From: an uncultured bacterium
GTDB lineage: Bacteria; Patescibacteriota; Minisyncoccia; Phycocordibacterales; CAIZLB01
DNA: 22,049 nt
Direction of reading: 5' to 3'
Assembly: GCA_937873535.1 (NCBI GenBank)
Contig: CALMYA010000025.1
Coordinates: 1-22,049 of the forward strand
In this document: positions 1 through 7,951 of the stretch, piece by piece
Position numbering within the stretch: position 1 is the stretch's first letter
How the letters are laid out: every line of letters starts with the position of its first letter
Translations under genes and position numbers: made by a program
Notes under the pieces: generated by a model
The model's input: the letters and a program-made list of their open reading frames with translations, nothing else
What the model was told of the DNA's origin: nothing
Database searches by the model: none

Positions 1-397
1 CATCTTTTGCACCACCTTGCTTGGTGAATTTCGTAATGTTCTTGCCGTACGCCGCACCAAGCGAAAATGCCTGAAAGCCGCCAGAGTCTGTCATCATCGG
101 CCTGTGCCAATTCGAAAAACCATGCAGCCCGCCTGCATCTTTCACTATTTTTTCGCCCGGCTGCAAATACAAGTGATACGTATTGGCGAGCATTATTTCA
201 GCTCCAAGTTCAGCCAACATTTCTGGAGTAATGCCCTTAACCGTAGCCTTGGTTCCCACGGTAACAAACGCTGGCGTTAAAATGCTGCCATGGACAGTTT
301 TCAGTATACCCGCGCGACCTGAAGAACCGTTCAATTTTTTCTCAATTGAAAATGAAATTGGCGCTGTTGAATTTGATAAAATTGGCTTCTTTTCCAT
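1..397 (-). CDS. tgt: Queuine/preQ1 tRNA-guanine transglycosylase, 5' part only
   Basis: This enzyme exchanges guanine-34 of GUN-anticodon tRNAs for a queuosine precursor. The reading frame is open to the window edge, so only the N-terminal 132 residues are seen and the 3' end is missing. Translation from the ATG at 397 begins MEKKPILSNS. It contains the family's characteristic GTKATVKGITPEML and ANTYHLYLQPGE segments and then MTDSGGFQAFSLG. The Asp of the TDSGGFQ motif is the conserved active-site Asp near the N-terminus; the nucleophilic Asp and the zinc site lie beyond the window. No clear Shine-Dalgarno sequence precedes the ATG. A terminator of the upstream 80-aa gene lies just before it, so tgt probably has its own promoter. 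The family assignment is secure from the motifs. Confidence 0.93.
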   Translation of the reverse strand, partial: MEKKPILSNSTAPISFSIEKKLNGSSGRAGILKTVHGSILTPAFVTVGTKATVKGITPEMLAELGAEIMLANTYHLYLQPGEKIVKDAGGLHGFSNWHRPMMTDSGGFQAFSLGAAYGKNITKFTKQGGAKD

Positions 398-423
398 AAT
401 AAGCAAAAGAGTAGCACAAAACC

Positions 424-462
424 TGAAAACAAAAAGCCGCTTCCATTGAAGGATGCGGCTTT
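424..462 (-). terminator. Intrinsic terminator after the 80-aa gene
   Basis: On the minus strand AAAGCCGC (462-455) pairs with GCGGCTTT (440-433), with three further pairs inside and a small loop. The hairpin is followed by TTTTTGTTTTC. It lies 17 nt past the stop codon of the 80-aa gene and ahead of tgt. Confidence 0.8.
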
Positions 463-479
463 AAGAAAACTGCTACCAA

Positions 480-722
480 CTAATACCCGGCAAGCGCGGC
501 AGGCAAAGGCGCAGCTTTTGGTATGTAGTTGATGCTGCCGACGGCGGACATCTGACCCGGCATATATGATGTGACACCATGGGGGCCATTCGGCGCGAAA
601 GCAAAGATCGTATCAGCTAAACTAAAGAACGAAACCAACGCGTATTCGAATGCGTGGAACACGCTCGGCATAACCAGCCTTAAGGCAATGAGCACAATCA
701 CGAAACCAATTGCTCTGAACAT
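480..722 (-). CDS. Small hydrophobic membrane peptide, 80 aa, unknown function
   Basis: No family is recognised. The protein starts MFRAIGFVIVLIALRLVM, a hydrophobic N-terminus that could be a membrane anchor or uncleaved signal. A second hydrophobic stretch (about residues 26-43, ALVSFFSLADTIFAFAP) follows, then a Gly/Pro/Ala-rich tail ending in AALAGY. There is no good Shine-Dalgarno sequence before the ATG. The gene stands alone, with a strong terminator on its 3' side and an unusually long upstream region holding a promoter, hairpins and an internal terminator. Small size, hydrophobicity and the complementary upstream RNA would fit a type I toxin-like peptide, but that is speculation; a small secreted or surface protein is equally possible. 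It is likely real because of the matching terminator and the absence of competing frames. Confidence 0.6.
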   Translation of the reverse strand: MFRAIGFVIVLIALRLVMPSVFHAFEYALVSFFSLADTIFAFAPNGPHGVTSYMPGQMSAVGSINYIPKAAPLPAALAGY

Positions 723-838
723 AGGTTTATGATGGAAGGATTTTATTATTTACTACGCCGACTAAGCGCAGGTTAGCTCATTGCCAACATTCCTCCCCGA
801 CGAAAACTCTCTTCGTAACTAGCTCTCCTTAATTGCAC

Positions 839-875
839 AAAAAAACAAAGTAAAAAGCCGCTCGGCGGTGAGCGG
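839..875 (-). terminator. Intrinsic terminator inside the upstream region of the 80-aa gene
   Basis: On the minus strand CCGCTC (863-858 on the 3' side) pairs perfectly with GAGCGG (875-870) around a 6-nt loop. It is followed by CTTTTTACTTTGTTTTT. It ends any transcript started at the promoter at 978-1006 before it reaches the 80-aa gene, unless it is bypassed. Confidence 0.7.
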
Positions 876-971
876 TCTGTTCGGCAATTCTGATAACTGA
901 AAGGCAGATTAGTGGTGGTCTTTTGACAGCTCCCGTCGGGGAGGAACGTCTCGGCATGTCAAAGACCTTAC
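851..971 (-). ncRNA. Candidate structured small RNA or attenuated leader, about 120 nt
   Basis: The region is bounded by a good sigma-70 promoter (978-1006) and an intrinsic terminator (839-875). Near its 5' end GGTCTTTGACA pairs with TGTCAAAAGACC (one bulge). This stem encloses a second hairpin, CTCCC-CGAC-GGGAG. A 13-nt stretch in that hairpin (946-934) is perfectly complementary to 802-790 in the leader of the downstream 80-aa gene. The only frames inside it are short: a 22-codon one, and a 42-codon one that runs through the terminator. A non-coding RNA is therefore favoured. Its function is not known. Confidence 0.45.
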
Positions 972-977
972 ATACAT

Positions 978-1006
978 ATTTTAGCTAATTTTATAGATGA
1001 AAGCAA
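978..1006 (-). promoter_or_regulatory. Sigma-70-type promoter for the candidate RNA / 80-aa gene
   Basis: The -35 is TTGCTT (1006-1001), followed by a 17-nt spacer and the -10 TAAAAT (983-978). The predicted start is near 971. Confidence 0.65.
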
Positions 1007-1022
1007 CTTTTAATCGAATTTG

Positions 1023-2084
1023 TTAAATGGCATCAAAATACGCGTTTCGCTTGAGGAAATTCATGATCTTCACTGCATCGCCTTCCCTATCGTCGCTCTT
1101 CAAAAGCACTATAACCACCGCCCTGTTACCACCACGAAGCATCGGAACGTTAAACATTGAAATTGTTGTTTTCTTCGCTTCATCTATAAAACCATTTTTA
1201 CCGCCGAGAAATGTATCGTAATTAAGGAAACGGTTCTGGTTCTTCCAAGTGTGCTTCAAAATTGTGTACTGTCTTACGCGGGTAATGTCATACAGTTCAG
1301 GGTGTGTTTTGTGCACATATCTTGCAAGTTTTAGAAGATCTTCGACAGAAGAAACATTTTTAGGGTTAAGCCCGCTTGGGTCTTCATAGTATGTATCTTT
1401 CATGCCCAGAGCCTGCGCTTTCTTGTTCATTTCTGCCATAAAGGCGTCGTGACCTTTTTCATATGAATCAGCAAACACTTCAGCACCATCATTACTCGAT
1501 TCCATTAAAAGCGGATACATTAAATCGTACAAACGAATTTTTTCGCCGAGTATAAGCGAACCTTGTGAACCGTATGTATTGTATGCATCACGAGAAACGA
1601 TAACTACTTTTTGCAAATCCATTTGCTCTTTAGCAATAAGCGCTGTCATAAGCTTGCTAACCGATGCAATAGGCGCCACAAGTGTTTCGTTATTTTCTAC
1701 AATTATTTCACCGGTGTTGAGGTCGGCAACGAGATACGCATCTGAAGTAACGCGAGGAAGTGAATCGACGCCGGCAAGCGTGTATTGCGCTCCTGAATTA
1801 ATTGAATCAGAAGAATTTGCTGCTGCCGCACGTGAACCTGCAGTAGAATCTTCATCGTCAGAACCAAGCGGCCGATTTTCATCGGCATCTGCAATATTTT
1901 TGCCTGCCACTCTGTCTCCGCTTCCTGTAAAAACAGTATCTTTAAGTGTAAGTGCGCCTTGTACAAAAAACGACGTCACCGATACGCCGACTACAAAAAT
2001 AGCTGCGGTCCAAAAAACATGCGCCAAAACACCGTGATTTTTAGAACGAAACCAAGTTCTCATTTCTTCGCCTTCACTTTCCAT
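1023..2084 (-). CDS. D-alanyl-D-alanine carboxypeptidase-like serine hydrolase (peptidase S11 / DacA family)
   Basis: This is predicted to trim the terminal D-Ala from peptidoglycan stem peptides outside the membrane. The 353-aa protein has an N-terminal signal anchor (about residues 19-45), then a low-complexity Asp/Ser/Ala linker to about residue 100, then the S11 fold. The catalytic SxxK is S141-V-S-K144 and SxN is S196-S-N198. The third motif reads K296-N-G298 instead of the usual KTG, in GGKNGFIDEA. The usual C-terminal PBP5 beta domain seems absent, which is common in short members. The ATG at 2084 lies 8 nt after TATAAT, so transcription may begin at the start codon; a second ATG (residue 8) is possible. 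The gene lies directly downstream of ftsQ, giving a cell-envelope cluster. Confidence 0.88.
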   Translation of the reverse strand: MESEGEEMRTWFRSKNHGVLAHVFWTAAIFVVGVSVTSFFVQGALTLKDTVFTGSGDRVAGKNIADADENRPLGSDDEDSTAGSRAAAANSSDSINSGAQYTLAGVDSLPRVTSDAYLVADLNTGEIIVENNETLVAPIASVSKLMTALIAKEQMDLQKVVIVSRDAYNTYGSQGSLILGEKIRLYDLMYPLLMESSNDGAEVFADSYEKGHDAFMAEMNKKAQALGMKDTYYEDPSGLNPKNVSSVEDLLKLARYVHKTHPELYDITRVRQYTILKHTWKNQNRFLNYDTFLGGKNGFIDEAKKTTISMFNVPMLRGGNRAVVIVLLKSDDREGDAVKIMNFLKRNAYFDAI

Positions 2085-2092
2085 ATGTAGAT

Positions 2093-2098
2093 ATTATA
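2093..2098 (-). promoter_or_regulatory. -10 box (TATAAT) of the carboxypeptidase gene
   Basis: A consensus TATAAT on the minus strand sits immediately beyond the ftsQ stop codon and ends 8 nt before the ATG at 2084. This implies an essentially leaderless transcript. No convincing -35 is visible. Confidence 0.5.
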
Positions 2099-2100
2099 CC

Positions 2101-3132
2101 CTATTCTCTCGACTTTGTAGATGATGTCGCCGTTGATGAGGCTTTATATGATGATGCACCGAAAGTAGTGCCTGAAAGAGGTAAAACAAGGGTCGTTGAG
2201 GCCACAGAGCCTGTAGAACTTTCTTCGCTGCCTGTGCCGGTACCCAAGCGGTAAAATACTTTGTTTCCAAAACGTACATCTATATATTGAAAAGCCGCAG
2301 ACTTTGAAAATACCGGTGAATGATATGCCGATAGCAGGTCTTCGAAAGACTGCTTAAAAGGTTTTTTGTCTGAAAAGAGTAACCTACCATTGTGTTCTAT
2401 CTTAAAAATATATTGGCCGCTGCCAGCCACCGTAACGTTCTCGACAGGCAGGCTCGACGATGAAAGTTGCGCAGACACTGCGAGTATGTCAGAAAAAAGT
2501 TCAGGTGTTATGACCTGCTTGCCTATTAACTCTTCGGTTGTTGACGCCCCTCCATATATTTGCAGCAAATTTTTATTGATAGCATTCGAGGCGCTCGCTC
2601 CAGGTGTTGATGTGCTCGACGCTCCTCCACGTGGCTCTAATGCATATACAAATGCACCAGCATCCATTACATAGCAGTTACCTTCTTGGCACCACAATGC
2701 CGCGGGTGCGCGCTCGGTCAATCTGACATTCAGCGTACTCAAGCGTTCTGTGCCCATGCTCACTACGCCAATTTCCGGATACTTTTTCAAGATACTGCGC
2801 ATAATTTCTTTTTTTGGATAGAGTATGAAATCTTTTTTTGGAAAAATTCCGAAATACGTTCCTCCTAATATCTGCACAATATCATCTTCCACCATTTTTA
2901 CTTTTTCACCAGAAGCATCAGAGGCACCAACTACAACCACTTTACTAATCGCAAGCTGCGGTATCCAAAATATTCCAACAATAATACCTATGAAAACCAC
3001 AAGAAAAACTGCGCGAATGGTCAGTGCGCGTATCATTCTTTTTTTTCGCTTGCGTATAACAGCCTGTGATTTCAGGAAATCTTTATGACTATGTCTTGAT
3101 GATGTAATCATATTAGTTTTAACCTTGTACAC
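2101..3132 (-). CDS. ftsQ: FtsQ-like cell-division protein (POTRA domain)
   Basis: A bitopic divisome protein that links FtsB/FtsL to the septal peptidoglycan machinery. The layout is a basic cytoplasmic tail (residues 1-36, RKRKKR just before the membrane), one transmembrane helix (about 37-58) and a POTRA-like segment from about residue 62 (ISKVVVVGAS). The FtsQ beta domain follows, with the typical LTERAPAALWCQEGNCYVMD segment, and a Ser/Thr-rich C-terminal tail. Length 343 aa is slightly long for the family because of Ser-rich insertions near residues 170-185 and the tail. The start is uncertain: GTG at 3132 has AAAGGG upstream, while the ATG at 3111 would shorten it by seven residues. 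It lies 52 nt downstream of serS and is followed by the carboxypeptidase gene. Confidence 0.82.
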   Translation of the reverse strand: MYKVKTNMITSSRHSHKDFLKSQAVIRKRKKRMIRALTIRAVFLVVFIGIIVGIFWIPQLAISKVVVVGASDASGEKVKMVEDDIVQILGGTYFGIFPKKDFILYPKKEIMRSILKKYPEIGVVSMGTERLSTLNVRLTERAPAALWCQEGNCYVMDAGAFVYALEPRGGASSTSTPGASASNAINKNLLQIYGGASTTEELIGKQVITPELFSDILAVSAQLSSSSLPVENVTVAGSGQYIFKIEHNGRLLFSDKKPFKQSFEDLLSAYHSPVFSKSAAFQYIDVRFGNKVFYRLGTGTGSEESSTGSVASTTLVLPLSGTTFGASSYKASSTATSSTKSRE

Positions 3133-3184
3133 ACAGCGCCCTTTCTCTTAAACTCTTAAATACTTTTCTTAATACTTTTCTGAA

Positions 3185-4471
3185 TTATGACTTGTTTGCT
3201 GGTTTCTGTATTGAAGCCTTTCCTCCCATATATGGTCGAAGAACTTCGGGAATTGAAACGCTGCCGTCGGCCTGCTGATAATTTTCGATAAGTGATACGA
3301 GAATTCGAGGTGTTGGTGCCGCGGTACAGTTGAGTGAGTGCGCGAATTTAAGTTTTTCGTCAGCGTCGCGGTATTTAATATTGAGACGGCGAGTCTGAAA
3401 ATCGTGAAAATAAGATGCCGAGCTAATTTCGCGGTATTTCTGTTCGCCTGGAACCCAAAGGTTTATATCGTATTTTTTTACCTGGCCAAGGCCGATGTCG
3501 CCGCCGCAATTTACCACTGTTTGATACGGAATGCCGAGCGATTCAATAAATTCTTCAGTATTGCGGTTTATTTCTTCGTGGTGATTCACACTTTCTTCAT
3601 GATTCGCTTCGCATAACACAACCTGTTCGAGCTTGAAAAATTCGTGCACGCGAATGAGACCTTTTACATCTTTACTATGGCTGCCCGCTTCGCGCCTAAA
3701 GCATGGTGAAAATGCTAAAACTTTAATTGGAAAGTCGGCTTTGTTTAAAACAGTATCGGCAAAATAGCTCATTGTTGCTACTTCTCCTGTTCCGGCCAAA
3801 TAGTCGTCGTCTTGCGTTTTATATAAATCGTCTTCGCCGCCCGGAATGTAACCAGTTCCCATAAGCGCCTGCTTACGCACCAAAGACGGTACCATCATAA
3901 ATTGAAAACCTCTCTTCATCCAAAAATCTTTGGCATACTGCCAGACAGCAAAAGAAAGCTCGGCACCTTCATTTTTTAGGAAGTAACCGCGAAAGCCCGC
4001 GACTTCGGCGCCTTTTCCGAAGTCAGCCAAATCGTACTCTTCCATTATTTCAATATGATTCTTTAGGGCGAAATCGAAATTCTTTTTTTCACCCCAGGCC
4101 TTAACTTCGCTATTTTGCTCATCGCTTTCACCTTCTGGCACCGAAATGTCGGGAATGTTAGGCACGGCAAGCATGAGCTTTTGCCACTCCTTCATTACTT
4201 CGTTAAGTTTTTCTTCATCTTTTTTTGATTCTTCCTTCACAGCCTTCATGCTTTCAATGAGCTTGGCTCTTTCAGCTGGGTCGGTGCCTGCTGCTGTTAT
4301 TTGGTCACTTACTCTGTTTTGTTCTGCCTTTCTGGTTTCTATAGCAGAAACAAGCGTGCGGCGCTCTTCATCAAGCTCAATAAGCTTGTCGACATCGACA
4401 GCAATATGCTTCTTTCTAGCTCCTTCCTTTACTAAATCTTTATTTTCCCTGATGAATTTTATGTCTAACAT
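3185..4471 (-). CDS. serS: Seryl-tRNA synthetase
   Basis: Class II aminoacyl-tRNA synthetase that charges tRNA-Ser (and tRNA-Sec where present). The 428-aa length matches the family. The N-terminal coiled-coil tRNA-binding arm spans about residues 1-110 (MLDIKFIREN start, heptad-rich KKDEEKLNEVMKEW). Motif 2 is FRREAGSHSKDVKGLIRVHEF and motif 3 is LIENYQQADGSVSIPEVLRP. One departure stands out: the segment before motif 3, usually NGSGxAxxR, reads NCTAAPTPR. The start ATG at 4471 agrees with the conserved N-terminus of the family. No Shine-Dalgarno sequence is visible; the upstream region is very AT-rich with TAAAAT 9 nt before the ATG. The gene diverges from dprA across about 130 AT-rich bases. 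Confidence 0.95.
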   Translation of the reverse strand: MLDIKFIRENKDLVKEGARKKHIAVDVDKLIELDEERRTLVSAIETRKAEQNRVSDQITAAGTDPAERAKLIESMKAVKEESKKDEEKLNEVMKEWQKLMLAVPNIPDISVPEGESDEQNSEVKAWGEKKNFDFALKNHIEIMEEYDLADFGKGAEVAGFRGYFLKNEGAELSFAVWQYAKDFWMKRGFQFMMVPSLVRKQALMGTGYIPGGEDDLYKTQDDDYLAGTGEVATMSYFADTVLNKADFPIKVLAFSPCFRREAGSHSKDVKGLIRVHEFFKLEQVVLCEANHEESVNHHEEINRNTEEFIESLGIPYQTVVNCGGDIGLGQVKKYDINLWVPGEQKYREISSASYFHDFQTRRLNIKYRDADEKLKFAHSLNCTAAPTPRILVSLIENYQQADGSVSIPEVLRPYMGGKASIQKPANKS

Positions 4472-4599
4472 TTTAGGTTTATTTTAAATTATTTTCGTTA
4501 TTTCTTTGGGTTATTTTAGGCAATTCTTTAGAAATTTTTGATGCTCTCATCATATCAGATGGTTATTATTTAGCCAATTCATAATAATTTCAAAAAAAC

Positions 4600-5529
4600 A
4601 TGACCAACCCTGCCCCATTTTCCTCATCTTCCACCGAGTATGCCGCCAAAAACATCAAAAAAATACAAGGCCGCGACCTGCCTCGCCTGCTTAAAGAAAT
4701 TCCAGACAAACCCAAAGCTATGTTCTACTGCGGCAATATCGAATTAGCCCAGCGAGAAGACGTCGTCTTTTTATGTGTCATCGGCTCACGGAAATACACT
4801 AGTTACGGTTTCGACGCGTGCGTGCGTCTTGTTTCTTCTCTAAAAGGTAAACCGGTTGTTATTGTTTCAGGCTTGGCTCTCGGCATAGACGGCATCGCCC
4901 ATCGTACAGCCCTAGATGCCGGTATTCCCTGCATTGCAGTTCCGGGCTCTGGGCTTCACCCCGACATTCTCTATCCACGCTCTCATGTTTCGCTTGCCGA
5001 AGAAATTGTAGCGAAAGGAGGCCTTCTTATTTCAGAATACGAACCAGACTTTCACGCCAGCCCGTGGAGCTTTCCTGTACGAAACAGAATTATGGCCGGG
5101 CTGTCGCAAGCGGTGTTAGTAATAGAAGGTGAACACGATTCGGGCACACTCATAACAGCACGTCTGGCACTTGAATATAACCGCGATGTGCTCGCCTTAC
5201 CGGGCTCGATATTTTCGCACACATCTGAAGGGCCGCTTTCGCTTATAAAACGCGGTGCCATTCCAATATGCAGCGAACACGACTTAGCTCTGGCCCTTGG
5301 CTTCGAAACACCAACCGAATTTAACGATGCAGCTGCTGAAACAGAACGCTATAGCAGATGTTCCGACGAAGAGCTTTCGATCATTCATTTGCTCGCCGAA
5401 CCGACGGGTCGCGAAGATCTTTTATGCAAATCGAATCTGCCTCTCGGCAAATTCCAAATAATTATTTCAATGCTTGAAATTCGCGGGCTTATTGTTGAAG
5501 AGTACGGGCTCATTCGGCTTGCGCGATAA
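4600..5529 (+). CDS. dprA: DNA-processing protein DprA (Smf family)
   Basis: DprA binds incoming single-stranded DNA during natural transformation and loads RecA. The Rossmann-like core shows VIGSRKYTSYG, SGLALGIDGIAHRTAL, AVPGSGLHPDILYPRSH, PVRNRIMAGLSQAVLVIE and SGTLITARLALEYNRDVLALPG in the usual order. A C-terminal winged-helix domain follows (about residues 245-309, ending LIVEEYGLIRLAR). The 309-aa length is normal. The ATG at 4600 has no Shine-Dalgarno sequence; the AT-rich gap to divergent serS must hold both promoters. It is followed after about 70 nt by topA, a dprA-topA order that is common in bacteria. Confidence 0.93.
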   Translation: MTNPAPFSSSSTEYAAKNIKKIQGRDLPRLLKEIPDKPKAMFYCGNIELAQREDVVFLCVIGSRKYTSYGFDACVRLVSSLKGKPVVIVSGLALGIDGIAHRTALDAGIPCIAVPGSGLHPDILYPRSHVSLAEEIVAKGGLLISEYEPDFHASPWSFPVRNRIMAGLSQAVLVIEGEHDSGTLITARLALEYNRDVLALPGSIFSHTSEGPLSLIKRGAIPICSEHDLALALGFETPTEFNDAAAETERYSRCSDEELSIIHLLAEPTGREDLLCKSNLPLGKFQIIISMLEIRGLIVEEYGLIRLAR

Positions 5530-5600
5530 TTACCAAAAAATAACGCAACATTTGGCAAAACCCCGCAACCTGTGCAATACTAGCCACCATACACATATAT

Positions 5601-7946
5601 ATGAAGGAAATGAAACTCCTCATCGTAGAGTCTCCTGCAAAAGCTAAGACTATCGAAAAATATCTGAGCGGCGAATTTAAAGTGGTCGCCTCAGTTGGTC
5701 ATGTACGAGATTTACCAAAGAGCAACAAAGACGCAATAGATGTTGCGGGCGGTTTTGTTCCGCGATACGTTGTTTCTCCGGGAAAAGAGCATGTCATTCA
5801 CGACATACAGGCGCTCGCTAAAAAATCTTCAGAAGTTGTTCTTGCAACCGACCCCGATAGAGAAGGAGAAGCAATTGCTTGGCACATTCAGCAAGCGGTT
5901 GGCCTTAAAAACCCAAAGCGCGTTGTTTTTCATGAAATTACAAAAGAAGCGGTTATAGAAGCAATGACGCATCCGCGTGAAATAGACCAGAATTTGCGCA
6001 AGGCACAAGAAGCTCGTCGTGTTCTCGACAGGCTCGTGGGTTATGACCTTTCTGGTCTTATATGGAAAAAAGTGCGTTACGGCCTTTCAGCTGGCCGCGT
6101 TCAATCGCCGGCACTGCGCATAATTATGGAACGCGAACGCGAAATTCGCGCGTTTATTCCTGAGCAATTTTTTGTAATTAAAGCTGATGTTCATACAAAA
6201 AAGAAAGAACTCTTGAGCCTTACCTGCGCCGAAGAACCCAAAACAAAAACCGAAGCCGACCGAATTGTAGAAAGCGGCAAGAAGGGTTCATGGGAAATTA
6301 TTAGTATGGATGAAACCGAAGTGAAGCGCTCACCCCGCGCACCCTTCATTACTTCTACTTTGCAGCAAACAGCCAGCTCGAGGCTCGGTTACTCACCTGC
6401 CCGCACAATGTCTTTGGCGCAAAAATTATATGAAGCCGGCCACATTACATACATGCGAACCGACAGCACAAATATAAGCAAGGTCGCCATCGCAGAATCA
6501 ACAAAGGTCATCGAATCTTCATTTGGAAAAAGCTATTTAGCTGTTCGCACCTACCAATCAAAAAGCAAAAACGCTCAAGAAGCTCACGAAGCTATTCGCC
6601 CATCTCATGTAAGCGTCGAATCTGCTGGTTCAAATGAAGATGAGCAGAAATTGTACAACCTTATTCGCGCGCGAACATTAGCATCGCAAATGGCCGACGC
6701 CAAACTTGCACGAACAAAAATTACGGCGAATATTTTGGCAGGTGGTATCCCAGACTTCTCTGTCGTCGGTAGCCGCGTTATGTTCGACGGCTGGCTTGCT
6801 GCAGACCCTGCAGCTCGAGGCGAAGATGTAGAGCTTCCTCATGTACAAGCAAAAGACCCGCTTGACCTTATTAATGTATCTTCCGATGAAAAATGGACAG
6901 AACCACCAGGCCGATACACTGAAGCCGGTCTTGTAAAAGAACTCGAGAAACGCGGTATCGGCCGTCCATCTACTTATGCGTCTATTATAAAAACACTTGA
7001 AGACCGCGAATATGTTCAGAAAGTGAATAAGGCTCTAGTTCCTACCGACACAGGCGACGTTGTTAGCTCTTTTCTTGAAGAAAATTTTGCCAGCTATATA
7101 AGCGACGATTTCACCGCCGACATGGAAGACAAGCTTGACGATATCGCCATCGGCAAAGCAGAATATGAAAAAACCCTGAAGACATTCTATGGGCCGTTTC
7201 AAAAAGAAGTAGCTTCAAAAGAAAAACTTGAAAAGGCTACAAACCTCGGCGTTGCCGACGCAAAGTTTGTTTGCCCTAAGTGCGGCAGCTCAATGATTAT
7301 TAAACTCGGCCGCGGCGGCAAGTTCTTAAGCTGCGCCACATACCCCGAATGCGACGGCGCACTTACTATTGATGGCCAAGAAATTAAAGGCGACGCACCT
7401 ATTGGCACCGACCCTACAACAGGCCTTCCTATTTTCGTAAAAGTTGGGCGCTTCGGCCCGTATGTTCAACTCGGCAACGCCGAAACTTTGGCGGCGCTTA
7501 TTGCGGCGGCACCAGCAGAAGCCCCTTCATTAGAAGTTAATGCCACAGAAACAGAATTACCCGTAACAGGAAAGAGAGGCAAGAAAAAGGCTGCGACGGA
7601 AGGCGTTGAAAAACCTGCAAAGAAAAAACGAGTCTCAAAAAATAAAGGCGCTATTAAGCCACGCATGGCCAGTATTCCTAAAGGAAAAGACATTACTGCA
7701 GTTACCGTAGAAGACGCTCTTGTATATTTAAGCCTTCCTCGAAAACTCGGCGAACACCCCGTGACCGGTAAAACAATAACCGCAAGCGTCGGTCGCTTCG
7801 GCCCCTACATTGTTCACGATGCAGATTTCAGATCACTTAAAGGAGATGACAGCCCGTACACTATTACTTTAGAGCGAGCGCTTGAGAAATTAGCAGAGCC
7901 GAAGAAGATGGGCCGCGGCCGTTGGGCTAAGAAGAAAAAAGAATAG
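5601..7946 (+). CDS. topA: DNA topoisomerase I (type IA)
   Basis: Relaxes negative supercoils through a 5'-phosphotyrosine intermediate. The TOPRIM domain begins LLIVESPAKAKTIEKYL and has the metal-binding D84-P-D86-R-E88 motif. The catalytic tyrosine is Y284 in GHITYMRTDST. A four-cysteine zinc finger (CPKCG ... CATYPEC) follows near residues 558-585. Two C-terminal topoisomerase repeats each contain VGRFGPY, separated by a Lys/Ala-rich linker (GKRGKKKAATE onward). The protein ends in a basic tail. Full length is 781 aa. Two starts are possible, 5601 and 5610; the second matches the typical MKLLIVES start but AAGGAA is too close to it to act as a good ribosome site. It lies downstream of dprA and converges on the Nudix gene. 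Confidence 0.96.
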   Translation: MKEMKLLIVESPAKAKTIEKYLSGEFKVVASVGHVRDLPKSNKDAIDVAGGFVPRYVVSPGKEHVIHDIQALAKKSSEVVLATDPDREGEAIAWHIQQAVGLKNPKRVVFHEITKEAVIEAMTHPREIDQNLRKAQEARRVLDRLVGYDLSGLIWKKVRYGLSAGRVQSPALRIIMEREREIRAFIPEQFFVIKADVHTKKKELLSLTCAEEPKTKTEADRIVESGKKGSWEIISMDETEVKRSPRAPFITSTLQQTASSRLGYSPARTMSLAQKLYEAGHITYMRTDSTNISKVAIAESTKVIESSFGKSYLAVRTYQSKSKNAQEAHEAIRPSHVSVESAGSNEDEQKLYNLIRARTLASQMADAKLARTKITANILAGGIPDFSVVGSRVMFDGWLAADPAARGEDVELPHVQAKDPLDLINVSSDEKWTEPPGRYTEAGLVKELEKRGIGRPSTYASIIKTLEDREYVQKVNKALVPTDTGDVVSSFLEENFASYISDDFTADMEDKLDDIAIGKAEYEKTLKTFYGPFQKEVASKEKLEKATNLGVADAKFVCPKCGSSMIIKLGRGGKFLSCATYPECDGALTIDGQEIKGDAPIGTDPTTGLPIFVKVGRFGPYVQLGNAETLAALIAAAPAEAPSLEVNATETELPVTGKRGKKKAATEGVEKPAKKKRVSKNKGAIKPRMASIPKGKDITAVTVEDALVYLSLPRKLGEHPVTGKTITASVGRFGPYIVHDADFRSLKGDDSPYTITLERALEKLAEPKKMGRGRWAKKKKE

Positions 7947-7951
7947 AAAAA

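Noticed and set aside
760..768. Nine-nt CGCTTAGTC shared by the leaders at 760-768 and 10439-10447
   Set aside because: Distances to the start codon differ (37 versus 1 nt) and there is no wider similarity, so chance cannot be excluded.
845..973. 42-codon and 22-codon frames on the minus strand inside the candidate small RNA
   Set aside because: The longer one reads through the terminator hairpin and T run; the shorter has no ribosome site. A structured RNA explains the region better, though a leader peptide is not excluded.
1732..1743. Ten-nt match (AGATACGCAT) to the dispersed hairpin loop, inside the carboxypeptidase gene
   Set aside because: Short enough for chance, lies in coding sequence and lacks flanking complementary arms.
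1579..2037. 152-codon open frame on the plus strand across the carboxypeptidase gene
   Set aside because: It lies fully inside a gene with clear catalytic motifs on the other strand and has low-complexity Ser/Thr/Ala content typical of an antisense shadow.
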